14,496 nt of DNA from NCBI GenBank assembly GCA_013152615.1, contig JAADGA010000029.1, positions 1 through 14,496 of the forward strand, in the 5' to 3' direction. The notes under the pieces are model-generated. The model was not told the origin of the DNA, searched no databases, and was given only the letters and a program-made list of their open reading frames with translations. The position numbers and the translations under genes were made by a program. Shown piece after piece: positions 7,244 to 14,496 of the stretch (position 1 is its first letter; every line of letters starts with the position of its first letter). The DNA comes from Alphaproteobacteria bacterium. GTDB taxonomy: Bacteria > Pseudomonadota > Alphaproteobacteria > Sphingomonadales > Emcibacteraceae.

Positions 7244-7875
7244 CCGTCAAAATATGTGGCCTGACCACGCCGGGCGGCGTGCGCGCGGCCTGTGACGCCG
7301 GGGCGGCCTATACCGGTTTTGTCTTTTATCCGAAATCCCCGCGTCATATTACCGGCCTTCAGGCGGCGGCACTGGCCGCACTCATTCCTGAAACCATCCG
7401 TAAAGTCGGGGTTTTTGTCGATCCGGATGATGATGACCTCCGGCAAATCCTCGGCCATATAGCGCTCGACCTGATCCAGCTTCACGGTTCGGAAAGCCCA
7501 GGGCGGCTACAGCAGATCAAGGATAATTTCAAGCTGCCGGTGATAAAGGCGATTGCGGTCGCCGACAATGACGATATCGCCTATGCAAAAACCTGTGAAT
7601 CTGTTGCCGATATATTGCTTTTTGATGCCAAGCCCCCCATATCTCATAAAAATGCCCTGCCCGGCGGCAACGGATTGAGCTTTGACTGGCAACTGATAAA
7701 AACTACTGACTGGCACCGGCCATGGCTGCTGTCCGGGGGACTGAATGAGAATAATGTTATGACTGCCATCACCGCGAGCGGAGCAAAAGCCGTTGATGTC
7801 TCCAGTGGCGTTGAAAGCCGCCCCGGGGTAAAGGACAGCGCTAAAATCAACGACTTTATGAGGATTCTGACATGA
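7234..7875 (+). CDS. trpF: Phosphoribosylanthranilate isomerase
   Basis: Third step from chorismate to tryptophan: Amadori rearrangement of phosphoribosylanthranilate to CdRP. A single-domain TIM barrel of 213 residues, not fused to TrpC. Visible motifs are KICGLT (6-11) with catalytic Cys8, [10 protein letters not shown] (28-37), IQLHGSE (81-87), LLFDAK with catalytic Asp131, LLSGGLN and the phosphate-binding VDVSSGVE. The start at 7234 lies inside pyrF with a 10-nt overlap and no strong Shine-Dalgarno, so translation probably depends on re-initiation. Its stop is embedded in ATGA shared with trpB. trpC, trpD and trpE are not in the window. Confidence 0.96.
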   Translation: MSIAVKICGLTTPGGVRAACDAGAAYTGFVFYPKSPRHITGLQAAALAALIPETIRKVGVFVDPDDDDLRQILGHIALDLIQLHGSESPGRLQQIKDNFKLPVIKAIAVADNDDIAYAKTCESVADILLFDAKPPISHKNALPGGNGLSFDWQLIKTTDWHRPWLLSGGLNENNVMTAITASGAKAVDVSSGVESRPGVKDSAKINDFMRILT

Positions 7876-7931
7876 CTCCTGATATAAATTCTGGCATGAA
7901 TTCTGGCATGACTTCTGACATGACTGGGGGC
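7872..7931 (+). repeat. Five 12-bp in-frame repeats at the trpB start
   Basis: Five 12-bp units run end to end: ATGACTCCTGAT, ATAAATTCTGGC, ATGAATTCTGGC, ATGACTTCTGAC and ATGACTGGGGGC. Four begin with ATG in the trpB frame. A 13-bp exact repeat TTCTGACATGACT occurs at 7865-7877, across the trpF stop and trpB start, and again at 7913-7925, exactly 48 bp (four units) later. The array therefore looks like an expansion of the junction itself. Confidence 0.85.
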
Positions 7932-9131
7932 AAGAACAGCCTCCGTTCCGGCCCGGACAGTGACGGCAGATTTGGTGATTTCGGTGGCCGCTTTGTCGCC
8001 GAAACCCTGATGCCGCTGATTCTCGATCTGGAGCAGGCCTTTCGCGACAGCCGGACCGACCCGGCGTTTGAAGAGGAATTTAACAGCCTGCTGACAGAAT
8101 TCGTCGGCCGGCCCAGCCCGCTATATTTCGCCGAACGGCTGACGGAGCATCTGAAGGGGGCCAAAATATATTTCAAGCGCGAGGAGCTTAACCATACCGG
8201 CGCCCATAAAATAAACAATTGTATCGGCCAGATATTGCTGGCGCGGCGCATGGGCAAAAGCCGGATCATCGCCGAAACCGGCGCCGGACAGCACGGGGTC
8301 GCCACCGCCACCGTCTGCGCCCGCTTTGGCATCAAATGCGTGGTATATATGGGAGCAAAGGACATTGAGCGCCAGAAACCCAATGTCTTCCGGATGAAAT
8401 TGCTCGGTGCCGAGGTCATTCCCGTGACCAGTGGCTCCCAAAGCCTGAAGGATGCGATGAATGAGGCCATGCGCGACTGGGTCGCCCATGTTGCCGATAC
8501 CTATTATCTTATTGGCACCGCCGCCGGTCCCCATCCCTATCCGGAACTGGTGCGGGATTTCCAGTCGGTGATCGGGACCGAAACCCGCCGCCAGATCATG
8601 GCAAAGGAAGGTCGGTTGCCCGACAGTCTGGTCGCCTGTGTCGGCGGTGGTTCCAATGCTATCGGCCTGTTCCACCCGTTTCTCGATGATGACATTGCGA
8701 TGTATGGTGTTGAGGCGGCGGGGCTTGGCCTTGACACCGATAAACATGCCGCCTCGCTCACCGGGGGCCGGCCGGGGGTGCTGCACGGCAACCGAACCTA
8801 CCTGCTGATGGACGGTGACGGACAGATAGAGGAAGCCCATTCGATTTCCGCCGGGCTGGATTATCCGGGTATCGGGCCGGAGCATAGCTGGCTTCACGAC
8901 ATCAGGCGGGTCAAATATGTCGCGATTACCGACCGGGAGGCGCTGGACGCCTTTCAGACCTGCTGCGCCTGTGAAGGCATCATTCCGGCACTGGAAAGCG
9001 CCCACGCCATTGCCTACGTCATCAAACTGGCCCCGACTCTCCCCCGGGATCATCTCATGGTAATGAATTTAAGCGGGCGCGGTGACAAGGATATTTTCAC
9101 CGTGGCCCAGGCCCTCGGGACGGAGATTTAA
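7872..9131 (+). CDS. trpB: Tryptophan synthase beta subunit
   Basis: PLP enzyme that joins indole, channelled from TrpA, to serine. The 419 residues include the PLP lysine Lys113 in HTGAHKINN (108-116), AETGAGQHG, the phosphate-binding glycine cluster GGGSNAIG and the C-terminal NLSGRGDKD. The conserved core begins at about residue 32 ([10 protein letters not shown]). The 20 residues at the N-terminus are a repeat-encoded extension ([20 protein letters not shown]). The first ATG (7872) overlaps the trpF stop by 4 nt and is the only one with a good Shine-Dalgarno (AGGA, 7-nt spacer). Later ATGs at 7896, 7908 and 7920 are in frame but lack one. The core looks intact and functional. Confidence 0.97.
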   Translation: MTPDINSGMNSGMTSDMTGGKNSLRSGPDSDGRFGDFGGRFVAETLMPLILDLEQAFRDSRTDPAFEEEFNSLLTEFVGRPSPLYFAERLTEHLKGAKIYFKREELNHTGAHKINNCIGQILLARRMGKSRIIAETGAGQHGVATATVCARFGIKCVVYMGAKDIERQKPNVFRMKLLGAEVIPVTSGSQSLKDAMNEAMRDWVAHVADTYYLIGTAAGPHPYPELVRDFQSVIGTETRRQIMAKEGRLPDSLVACVGGGSNAIGLFHPFLDDDIAMYGVEAAGLGLDTDKHAASLTGGRPGVLHGNRTYLLMDGDGQIEEAHSISAGLDYPGIGPEHSWLHDIRRVKYVAITDREALDAFQTCCACEGIIPALESAHAIAYVIKLAPTLPRDHLMVMNLSGRGDKDIFTVAQALGTEI

Positions 9132-9132
9132 T

Positions 9133-9984
9133 ATGTCTGTCAGCCGTATTGACCGGAAATTTGCCGCGCTGAAAGCAGAAAATCGCGCCGCACTCGTGAC
9201 CTTCACCACTGCGGGTGACCCGGATTATGACAGTGCGCTCCGTATCCTGAGAGCGCTGCCGGCAGCAGGAGCGGATATTATCGAGCTGGGTATGGCCTTT
9301 TCCGACCCGATGGCCGACGGACCGGCAATTCAGGCGGCAAATATCCGGGCGCTGAAAAACGGCATCACCTGCGGTAAAATATTACAGATGGTCGGGGAAT
9401 TCCGCCAACAGGATCAGACAACCCCGCTGATCCTGATGGGCTATTACAACCCGCTTTATATTTACGGTGTGGAAAAATTTCTGGCTGACGCGTTGCAGGC
9501 CGGGGTTGACGGGCTGATCATTGTTGATCTGCCGCCGGAAGAAGACTGTGAGCTGGCCATTCCCGCTGCCGCAGCCGGCATGGGCTGTATTCATCTGGCG
9601 ACCCCGACCACGGATCGGGCGCGGCTGAACCATATCGTAAAAAACGGCTCGGGCTTTTTATATTATGTTTCCATTGCCGGGGTTACCGGCACCCGGGTGC
9701 CGGATTCTCGGCCGGTAAAGGCCGCTGTCGAGATGATTCGCGGCCACACCGATCTACCGGTTGCCGTCGGTTTTGGCATTAAAACACCGGAAACCGCCCG
9801 GCTTTTTGCTGAATTCGCCGATGCGGTGGTCGTGGGTTCGGCAATTGTTAACATTATTGCGGCTAATATAGATCAGGAAGGCCTTGCAAATTCCGTGCTG
9901 GAGAGTAGAGTCCTTGACTTTGTGGCAACGCTTGGCCGCGGGATTAAACAGGCGCGACAAGCAACCCCGGAGAGTAAAATATGA
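9133..9984 (+). CDS. trpA: Tryptophan synthase alpha subunit
   Basis: Cleaves indole-3-glycerol phosphate to indole and glyceraldehyde-3-phosphate and passes the indole through a tunnel to TrpB. A TIM barrel of 283 residues with catalytic Glu51 in IELGMAFSDP and Asp62 in MADGPAIQ, then LMGYYNPLYIYG, the active-site loop segment YYVSIAGVTGTR and the phosphate-binding GFGIKTPE. Ala55 stands where E. coli has Pro53. ATG 9133 was chosen because GGAG lies 7 nt upstream and the family starts here; an in-frame ATG at 9082 would add 17 unrelated residues inside trpB. One base separates it from the trpB stop, and its own stop overlaps accD as ATGA. Confidence 0.96.
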   Translation: MSVSRIDRKFAALKAENRAALVTFTTAGDPDYDSALRILRALPAAGADIIELGMAFSDPMADGPAIQAANIRALKNGITCGKILQMVGEFRQQDQTTPLILMGYYNPLYIYGVEKFLADALQAGVDGLIIVDLPPEEDCELAIPAAAAGMGCIHLATPTTDRARLNHIVKNGSGFLYYVSIAGVTGTRVPDSRPVKAAVEMIRGHTDLPVAVGFGIKTPETARLFAEFADAVVVGSAIVNIIAANIDQEGLANSVLESRVLDFVATLGRGIKQARQATPESKI

Positions 9985-10844
9985 ACTGGATTACCAATTA
10001 TGTCCGCCCGAAAATCCGGGCCGTGCTTGAAAAGAAAAAAGATACCCCGGACAACCTGTGGCATAAATGTCTTGATTGTGGCCAACTGCTGTATATGAAA
10101 GACTTTCTCGAAGTCCAGTCCGTGTGTCCCCATTGTGGTTTCCACAGCCGTATCGGCCCGAAAATCCGGTTCAAAAATCTGTTTAATGACGGGCAATATG
10201 ACCTGATCGACCTGCCCGCCCCCAAGGACGACCCGCTGAAATTCAAGGATCAGAAAAGATATATTGACCGGCTGAAAACCGCGCGGACAACGAATGATGT
10301 TAAAGATGCCATTACGGTTGCCTATGGCCAGATGGGCCCGGTAAATATTACCATTGCCGTGCAGAATTTTCTGTTTATGGGCGGCTCTATGGGCATGGCT
10401 GTTGGCGACGGTATCATTGCGGCCGCCCGTCATGCGGTGGCACAGAAATCACCGCTGCTGATCTTTACCGCCGCTGGTGGCGCGCGCATGCAGGAGGGCA
10501 TCCTGTCGCTGATGCAAATGCCCCGGACCACGGTCGCGGTCGAAATGGTCAAAGATGCCGGACTGCCCTATGTGGTGGTGCTGACCGACCCGACAACCGG
10601 CGGGGTGACGGCATCCTTTGCCATGCTCGGCGATATTCAGATTGCCGAGCCCAACGCGCTGATCTGTTTTGCCGGACCGCGGGTGATCAAGGACACTATT
10701 CACGAAGAACTGCCGCAGGGCTTTCAGCGCTCGGAATATCTGTTCGAACATGGCATGATTGATATGATTGTCCATCGCCATGACCTGCGCGCAACCCTGA
10801 TCCAGCTGTTCGGCCTGTTGATGAAACAGCCCCGCGCGGCCTAG
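9981..10844 (+). CDS. accD: Acetyl-CoA carboxylase, carboxyltransferase subunit beta
   Basis: With AccA it transfers carboxyl from biotin to acetyl-CoA to make malonyl-CoA, the first step of fatty acid synthesis. The 287 residues match the family. A four-cysteine zinc ribbon (Cys30, Cys33, Cys49, Cys52) comes first. The crotonase-fold domain follows, with GGSMGMAVGDGI, FTAAGGARMQEG, LTDPTTGGVTASFA and FAGPRVI, which bind CoA and stabilise the oxyanion. The ATG overlaps the trpA stop by 4 nt and GGAGAG lies just upstream, indicating coupling to the trp genes. accA is not in the window. The accD-folC pairing after trpBA is usual in Alphaproteobacteria. Confidence 0.97.
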   Translation: MNWITNYVRPKIRAVLEKKKDTPDNLWHKCLDCGQLLYMKDFLEVQSVCPHCGFHSRIGPKIRFKNLFNDGQYDLIDLPAPKDDPLKFKDQKRYIDRLKTARTTNDVKDAITVAYGQMGPVNITIAVQNFLFMGGSMGMAVGDGIIAAARHAVAQKSPLLIFTAAGGARMQEGILSLMQMPRTTVAVEMVKDAGLPYVVVLTDPTTGGVTASFAMLGDIQIAEPNALICFAGPRVIKDTIHEELPQGFQRSEYLFEHGMIDMIVHRHDLRATLIQLFGLLMKQPRAA

Positions 10845-10857
10845 AGGGCCTCGGTCC

Positions 10858-12147
10858 GTGTCCCGGAAATCAGATAAGGTTCTGGCACGTCTGAACAGGC
10901 TTCATCCGAAGAAAATTGATCTCAACCTTGATCGCATGACCGGGTTGCTGGCAAAGCTTGATCACCCCGAAGATAAACTGCCGCCGGTCATTCATGTCGC
11001 CGGTACCAACGGCAAAGGCTCGACCGTGGCCTGTCTCCGCGCCATTCTTGAGGCGGCGGGCCTGCGCGTGCATGTCTATAGCTCACCCCATCTGGTGCGG
11101 TTTAGCGAACGGATTCGCCTTGGCGGGCAACTGATTGACGAAGGGCGGATGCTTGATTACCTGACGGACTGCGAGAACATCAATGGTGACACCCCGATCA
11201 CCTATTTTGAAATCACGACCGCCCTTGCCTTCATGGCGTTTGCACATAGCCCGGCGGATGTGCTGCTGCTTGAGGTCGGCCTTGGCGGGCGGCTTGATGC
11301 CACCAATGTGATTGACCTCCCCCTCAGCACTGTTATCACCCCGATTTCGGTCGATCATCAGGATTTTCTTGGCGCGGACCCGGAAATCATCGCCGGGGAA
11401 AAAGCCGGTATTGCCAAAGCAGGGGTGCCACTGGTTACCGCCCCCCAGTCACCACCGGTGATGGCGGTGCTGCGCGACCATGCCCGCAGGATCGGGGCGG
11501 AGCTTATTGATGACTGGTCGGTTGAGCCAACCCCGACCGGTTTTGACTATTGCGACCGTCACGGGCGGCTGTCCTGTCCCCGCCCCGGCCTTGACGGGCC
11601 ACATCAAATCACCAATGCCGGGCTTGCCATTGCCAGCCTGCGCCATCAGGACCGCTTCAGCATCACCCCGGACCATATCAGGCACGGCATTGCCGCCGTC
11701 ACCTGGCCTGCCCGGCTGCAGAATATAACCGCCAGTGCTTATGGCGACATCCTGCCTGCTGGCAGTGACCTGTGGCTTGACGGCGGTCATAACCCGGCGG
11801 CGGGACAGATTCTGGCGGATTATTTTGACCGGCCGGACCCGCGCCCGCTTTATCTGATCTGTGCCATGATGACCGGCAAGGATGTCGCGGGTTTCCTTGC
11901 CCCGCTAAGTCACCGGGTACGGGGGCTTTTTGCCGTCACTATCCCGGGCGAAAACAGCTATTCTGCCGCAGAAATTGCCGACCGGGCGCAGCGCGTGACC
12001 ATGACCGCAGGCTGTTGTATCTCGGCGAAAAAAGCGCTCCGGGACATTCAAACTCTTACCGGTGAGACCGCGGTTCGGGTGCTGATCTGCGGCTCACTCT
12101 ATCTTGCCGGACATATTCTGGCACAGAATGACCTGGTGCCTGATTGA
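10858..12147 (+). CDS. folC: Bifunctional folylpolyglutamate synthase / dihydrofolate synthase
   Basis: Adds glutamate to dihydropteroate and then to folates, using ATP, in the cytosol. The 429 residues match the Mur-ligase-like family. The P-loop HVAGTNGKGST (46-56) is followed by YSSPHLVRFSERIRL (the folate-binding/omega-loop region), LLEVGLGGRLDATNV, ISVDHQDFLG and EKAGIAKAGVP. The C-terminal domain has LWLDGGHNP. The start is GTG at 10858, with AGAGGG about 9 nt upstream, 13 nt after the accD stop. It is the last gene of the packed block. Whether both activities are kept cannot be read from sequence alone. Confidence 0.95.
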   Translation: MSRKSDKVLARLNRLHPKKIDLNLDRMTGLLAKLDHPEDKLPPVIHVAGTNGKGSTVACLRAILEAAGLRVHVYSSPHLVRFSERIRLGGQLIDEGRMLDYLTDCENINGDTPITYFEITTALAFMAFAHSPADVLLLEVGLGGRLDATNVIDLPLSTVITPISVDHQDFLGADPEIIAGEKAGIAKAGVPLVTAPQSPPVMAVLRDHARRIGAELIDDWSVEPTPTGFDYCDRHGRLSCPRPGLDGPHQITNAGLAIASLRHQDRFSITPDHIRHGIAAVTWPARLQNITASAYGDILPAGSDLWLDGGHNPAAGQILADYFDRPDPRPLYLICAMMTGKDVAGFLAPLSHRVRGLFAVTIPGENSYSAAEIADRAQRVTMTAGCCISAKKALRDIQTLTGETAVRVLICGSLYLAGHILAQNDLVPD

Positions 12148-12320
12148 ACCATCCTCCGGCAACCGTCAAGCGCAAAAATATGTTAGAAATCCGCCAGAAA
12201 TCTACCAGATATCCCGTGTTCTTCCCCGCATGACCCGTCGGCTCAAATTCGCCGTAGCCCGGCCGATCTGGCGTGAGAGCAAGGGATTCCAGTCGGACGA
12301 AATCCGCATGACCGCCCCGG

Positions 12321-12389
12321 ACAATATTATCCTGTTATCACATTCCGGGTTATGTTAACGGATCATAATATAAACCCGGAAAATATTGT
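12321..12389. repeat. Nested inverted repeat downstream of folC
   Basis: The right arm is contiguous, AACCCGGAA (12373-12381) then AATATTGT (12382-12389). The left arm is its complement split by 14 nt: ACAATATT (12321-12328) and TTCCGGGTT (12343-12351). The inner 9-bp stem is perfect and can extend by about six pairs if A12372 is bulged. It lies about 200 nt past the folC stop. It may end the folC transcript, but only a broken T-rich stretch follows, so terminator function is uncertain. Confidence 0.6.
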
Positions 12390-12724
12390 TTGTTTCATTG
12401 AGGTTAGCCCGCCTGATCACCGGGGCCATAATTAACAGATAAAATTGATTCGTTTTTCCTCCTAATAATATTATTCCCCCTTCCTTATCCCAGCAATAAT
12501 ATTTCAACCATATCGGCAAGGAGTCACAAAATCACCATCCGTCCGCATTTTTTCAACAAAATCCCTATAATTCTTCGCCGAATAAACTGTATTTTTTACC
12601 AATTATTCAAAATATTATTCTGTAGCGGCATAAATTTCCCGATTTATAGCATATAAAATCATCCTGTGGCATAAATACACAACACATATGTGACAAAAAT
12701 AACACATAAGCTGCTTCAAAAAAT

Positions 12725-12753
12725 TTGACCGGGATTCTGAGGAATGATAGCCT
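12725..12753 (+). promoter_or_regulatory. Weak candidate promoter for the TonB-dependent receptor
   Basis: TTGACC (12725-12730) is a near-consensus -35 box. Seventeen nt later stands TAGCCT (12748-12753), a poor -10. Alphaproteobacterial -10 boxes are often weak. Initiation here would give a leader of about 300 nt. TATACT at 12890-12895 is a better -10, but its upstream TTAAAG is a poor -35. Confidence 0.25.
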
Positions 12754-12800
12754 TCGTCCGTTATTTATTTATTTACATTTGTGGGTCCGTTAAGGACAGA

Positions 12801-12865
12801 ATGAATAGATATAAATAATGTACGGGCCGGTTTTTGTTAAATCTGTGTGGATTTTACTGAAATAA
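12801..12865 (+). other. Two overlapping tiny reading frames in the receptor leader
   Basis: AAGGA (12792-12796) precedes ATG 12801 by 4 nt. The frame MNRYK ends in TAA at 12816-12818, whose last A starts the next ATG (12818-12820). The second frame encodes MYGPVFVKSVWILLK and ends at 12863-12865. The TAATG overlap and the ribosome-binding site fit translational coupling, but both frames are so short that chance is a serious alternative. No known peptide is recognised. Confidence 0.25.
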
Positions 12866-12970
12866 TTAAAGAGTGACCGGTCGGTTATCTATACTATAGA
12901 ATATAAATTGGGATGGGACATTAACGCATAAAACCATGAGGAGGACTGCCGAAATCCAGCTGTTTTTTTA

Positions 12971-12991
12971 ACCACTTTTCAAAGGAGTGGT
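12971..12991 (+). promoter_or_regulatory. Hairpin masking a Shine-Dalgarno-like AAAGGAG in the receptor leader
   Basis: ACCACTTTT (12971-12979) pairs with AGGAGTGGT (12983-12991) as 9 bp, including two G-T pairs, with a CAA loop. The 3' arm contains AGGAG, and GTG followed at once by TGA lies 8-9 nt after it. The hairpin sits 69 nt upstream of the receptor ATG. A regulatory role is inferred. Confidence 0.35.
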
Positions 12992-13047
12992 AACTGTGTG
13001 AATCAAAAAAATAAAAGCAGACTATCCCACTATTTTTAACTTCCTAC

Positions 13048-13054
13048 GGAGGAA
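13048..13054 (+). promoter_or_regulatory. Strong ribosome-binding site of the TonB-dependent receptor
   Basis: GGAGGAA at 13048-13054 leaves 7 nt between GGAGG and the ATG at 13060. This near-perfect Shine-Dalgarno fixes the start and suggests high translation when the leader is open. Confidence 0.8.
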
Positions 13055-13059
13055 ATAAT

Positions 13060-14496
13060 ATGAAGAGCGACTTTACCTCGCGCCTTAAATGCGGCGTATC
13101 AGCAGTAGCTGTTGCCGCGATCCTGCCTTTCGCCATTCCGGCTTCCCACGCCGCCGCAGCTGCCACAGCAGCGGCAGACAAGACCATGGCCATTGAAGAA
13201 GTGGTCGTTACCGGCTCCCGGATCAGACATAAAGACCTTGAAAGCGTGAGCCCGCTGATGATAACACCGGCCGCACAAATCAAGCTCAGCGGTTATAACC
13301 GCATCGAAGACATGATGAACAGCCTGCCGCAGATTGAGGCATCACAGACCGCCTTTATCTCCAACGGAGCAACCGGTGCCGCCTCGCTTGACCTGCGTGG
13401 TCTCGGTGCCATCAGAACTCTGGTTCTGATCAATGGCCGCCGCATGCAGCCGGGCGGGCTTTCCCAATCATCACCGGATATCAATCAGATTCCGGCCGGA
13501 CTGGTCAAACGGGTTGAAACCCTGACCGGTGGCGCATCGGCTATCTATGGTGCTGATGCCGTGGCCGGGGTGGTCAACTTTATCATGGATGACAATTTTA
13601 ACGGCATTCAGGTTACCACCGGCTTTTCCGGTTACCAGCATAACAACAGAAACAGTTTCGTTCAGGGCCTGCTCAAGAAAAGAAACTTCAAGTTTCCAAC
13701 CGGAAGCACTGGCATCGACGGCACCCAGTATAATGTTGAACTGATCATGGGCAGCGGCTTTGCCGACGACAAGGGCCATGCTACAGTTTATGCCAGCTAC
13801 CGCAAGGTCAACGAACTGCGTCAGGGAGCACGCGATTATTCATCCTGCGCCCTGAGTTCTAAAGCAACCAGTTGTGGCGGTTCCGCCAACGCTATTGTGC
13901 CAAACTTCTATATTTCCTCTGTTACCCCGTCAGGCGGCTATGACTGGAGCAATCCAAAATCAGCCTTCCTGAGCATGAATAGCTCAAGTGCCCTCGTCCC
14001 GTGGGACGGCACCAACCGTTATAACTATGCCCCGATCAACCATTTCCAGCGCCCTGATGAACGCTGGTCCGGTGGTGCCTTCATTAATTACACCATCAAT
14101 GACCATTTCAAGCCTTACATGGAATTCAGTTTCATGTCTGACCGGACCCGGGCACAGATTGCGGAAAGCGGTACTTTCTTCGTAACCCCTTACAAGATCA
14201 GCTGTTCCAATCCAATGCTGAATGCAAATTTTCTGGCGTCAACCTGCGGTAATCTGGGCCTTGGTCCCAATGATTCCTTCTCCACCTATATCGGCAAACG
14301 TAATGTCGAAGGTGGCCCGCGGACATCCATTCTCGCCCATAACTCTTTCCGTATGGTTACCGGAATGAAGGGTGATATTGCCGGAGGCTGGACCTATGAT
14401 GCATCCTTCCTCTATGGTCAGACCAGCAGTCAGGAAGTTTATGTCAATGACTTCTACGCACCAAGCATTGTCAAGGCGCTTGATGTTATCCGTGAC
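13060..14496 (+). CDS. TonB-dependent outer-membrane receptor, N-terminal part (runs off right edge)
   Basis: An outer-membrane beta-barrel that imports a scarce ligand using TonB energy. The first 479 residues are present and the frame stays open to the edge; members of this type often reach 900-1000 residues. A signal peptide (residues 1 to about 31, cleavage after SHA) is followed by a TonB-box-like IEEVVVTG (45-52) and a plug domain (about 55-176) with LDLRGLGAIRTLVLINGRR (110-128) and GGASAIYGADAVAGVVNFI (157-175). Barrel strands follow, with two cysteine pairs in likely surface loops (CALSSKATSC and a second one further on). The plug sequence is of the Omp type common in sphingomonad-like and marine Alphaproteobacteria. 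The ligand cannot be told from this part; siderophore, cobalamin, glycan or peptide are all possible. The start is fixed by GGAGG. Confidence 0.93.
   Translation, partial: MKSDFTSRLKCGVSAVAVAAILPFAIPASHAAAAATAAADKTMAIEEVVVTGSRIRHKDLESVSPLMITPAAQIKLSGYNRIEDMMNSLPQIEASQTAFISNGATGAASLDLRGLGAIRTLVLINGRRMQPGGLSQSSPDINQIPAGLVKRVETLTGGASAIYGADAVAGVVNFIMDDNFNGIQVTTGFSGYQHNNRNSFVQGLLKKRNFKFPTGSTGIDGTQYNVELIMGSGFADDKGHATVYASYRKVNELRQGARDYSSCALSSKATSCGGSANAIVPNFYISSVTPSGGYDWSNPKSAFLSMNSSSALVPWDGTNRYNYAPINHFQRPDERWSGGAFINYTINDHFKPYMEFSFMSDRTRAQIAESGTFFVTPYKISCSNPMLNANFLASTCGNLGLGPNDSFSTYIGKRNVEGGPRTSILAHNSFRMVTGMKGDIAGGWTYDASFLYGQTSSQEVYVNDFYAPSIVKALDVIRD

Larger units (their letters stand above)
12148..13059. 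other. 912-nt intergenic gap, mostly AT-rich, between folC and the TonB-dependent receptor
   Basis: No convincing protein gene or stable RNA is visible. The first part (about 12148-12330) keeps GC-rich, coding-like composition and has short open stretches on both strands (42 codons rightwards from 12230, and a minus frame from ATG 12312-12310), neither recognised nor with a good ribosome-binding site. It could be a gene relic. From about 12380 the sequence is strongly AT-rich, with recurring AATAATATT or AATATTATT at 12464-12475, 12495-12503 and 12611-12619, and a CACATATGTG palindrome at 12683-12692. The last 300 nt look like a promoter and long leader for the receptor. Confidence 0.6.

Noticed and set aside
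8121..9053. Long open frame (310 codons) on the minus strand opposite trpB
   Set aside because: It lies wholly inside an intact, clearly conserved trpB. Such frames arise from the codon bias of GC-rich genes, and its translation resembles no protein family.
12104..12358. 84-codon plus-strand frame overlapping the folC end
   Set aside because: It begins inside folC in another frame, has no ribosome-binding site, and its first half is visibly out-of-frame folC. Only the part after 12230 is worth a second look.
12683..12718. CRP/FNR site around CACATATGTGACAAAAATAACACA
   Set aside because: The TGTGA and ACACA half-sites are 8 nt apart rather than 6 and not symmetric to consensus.

Overview
The window looks like chromosomal DNA of an alphaproteobacterium, probably a marine or aquatic heterotroph. 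Three things point there. The gene order aroA-cmk-rpsA-ihfB-lapA-pyrF-trpF-trpB-trpA-accD-folC is an alphaproteobacterial core block. A FYDLN-type zinc-ribbon protein and a tRNA-Ala flank aroA. A large Omp-type TonB-dependent receptor of the kind common in this class closes the window. Coding DNA is moderately GC-rich and intergenic DNA is AT-rich. I cannot place the organism below class.

Layout. Bases 1-1550 are read leftwards: a zinc-ribbon FYDLN protein, tRNA-Ala(GGC), then the first 277 residues of an ethanolamine-type amino acid/polyamine/organocation permease that runs off the left edge. A divergent intergenic region (1551-1739) separates these from a rightward block. That block starts with aroA and cmk (1-nt overlap), then rpsA with its own leader and a clear intrinsic terminator, then ihfB and lapA. 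A short gap with a 13-bp tandem repeat precedes pyrF-trpF-trpB-trpA-accD-folC, a tightly packed run with overlaps of 10, 4 and 4 nt and gaps of 1 and 13 nt. A 912-nt AT-rich gap follows, and then a TonB-dependent receptor that runs off the right edge.

How the genes relate. The rightward block holds central biosynthesis: shikimate (aroA), CMP/dCMP phosphorylation (cmk), UMP synthesis (pyrF), the last steps of tryptophan synthesis (trpF, trpB, trpA), the first step of fatty acid synthesis (accD) and folate polyglutamylation (folC). It also holds translation initiation (S1), nucleoid architecture (IHF-beta) and a small membrane protein (LapA). Tight packing from pyrF to folC suggests one transcript with translational coupling.

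I found no clearly new multi-gene system. The unusual signals are small: an in-frame 12-bp repeat that multiplies ATG codons at the trpF/trpB junction, a 13-bp repeat array before pyrF, a nested inverted repeat after folC, and a long candidate leader with overlapping tiny reading frames and a hairpin before the receptor gene. These are sequence observations; any function is inference.
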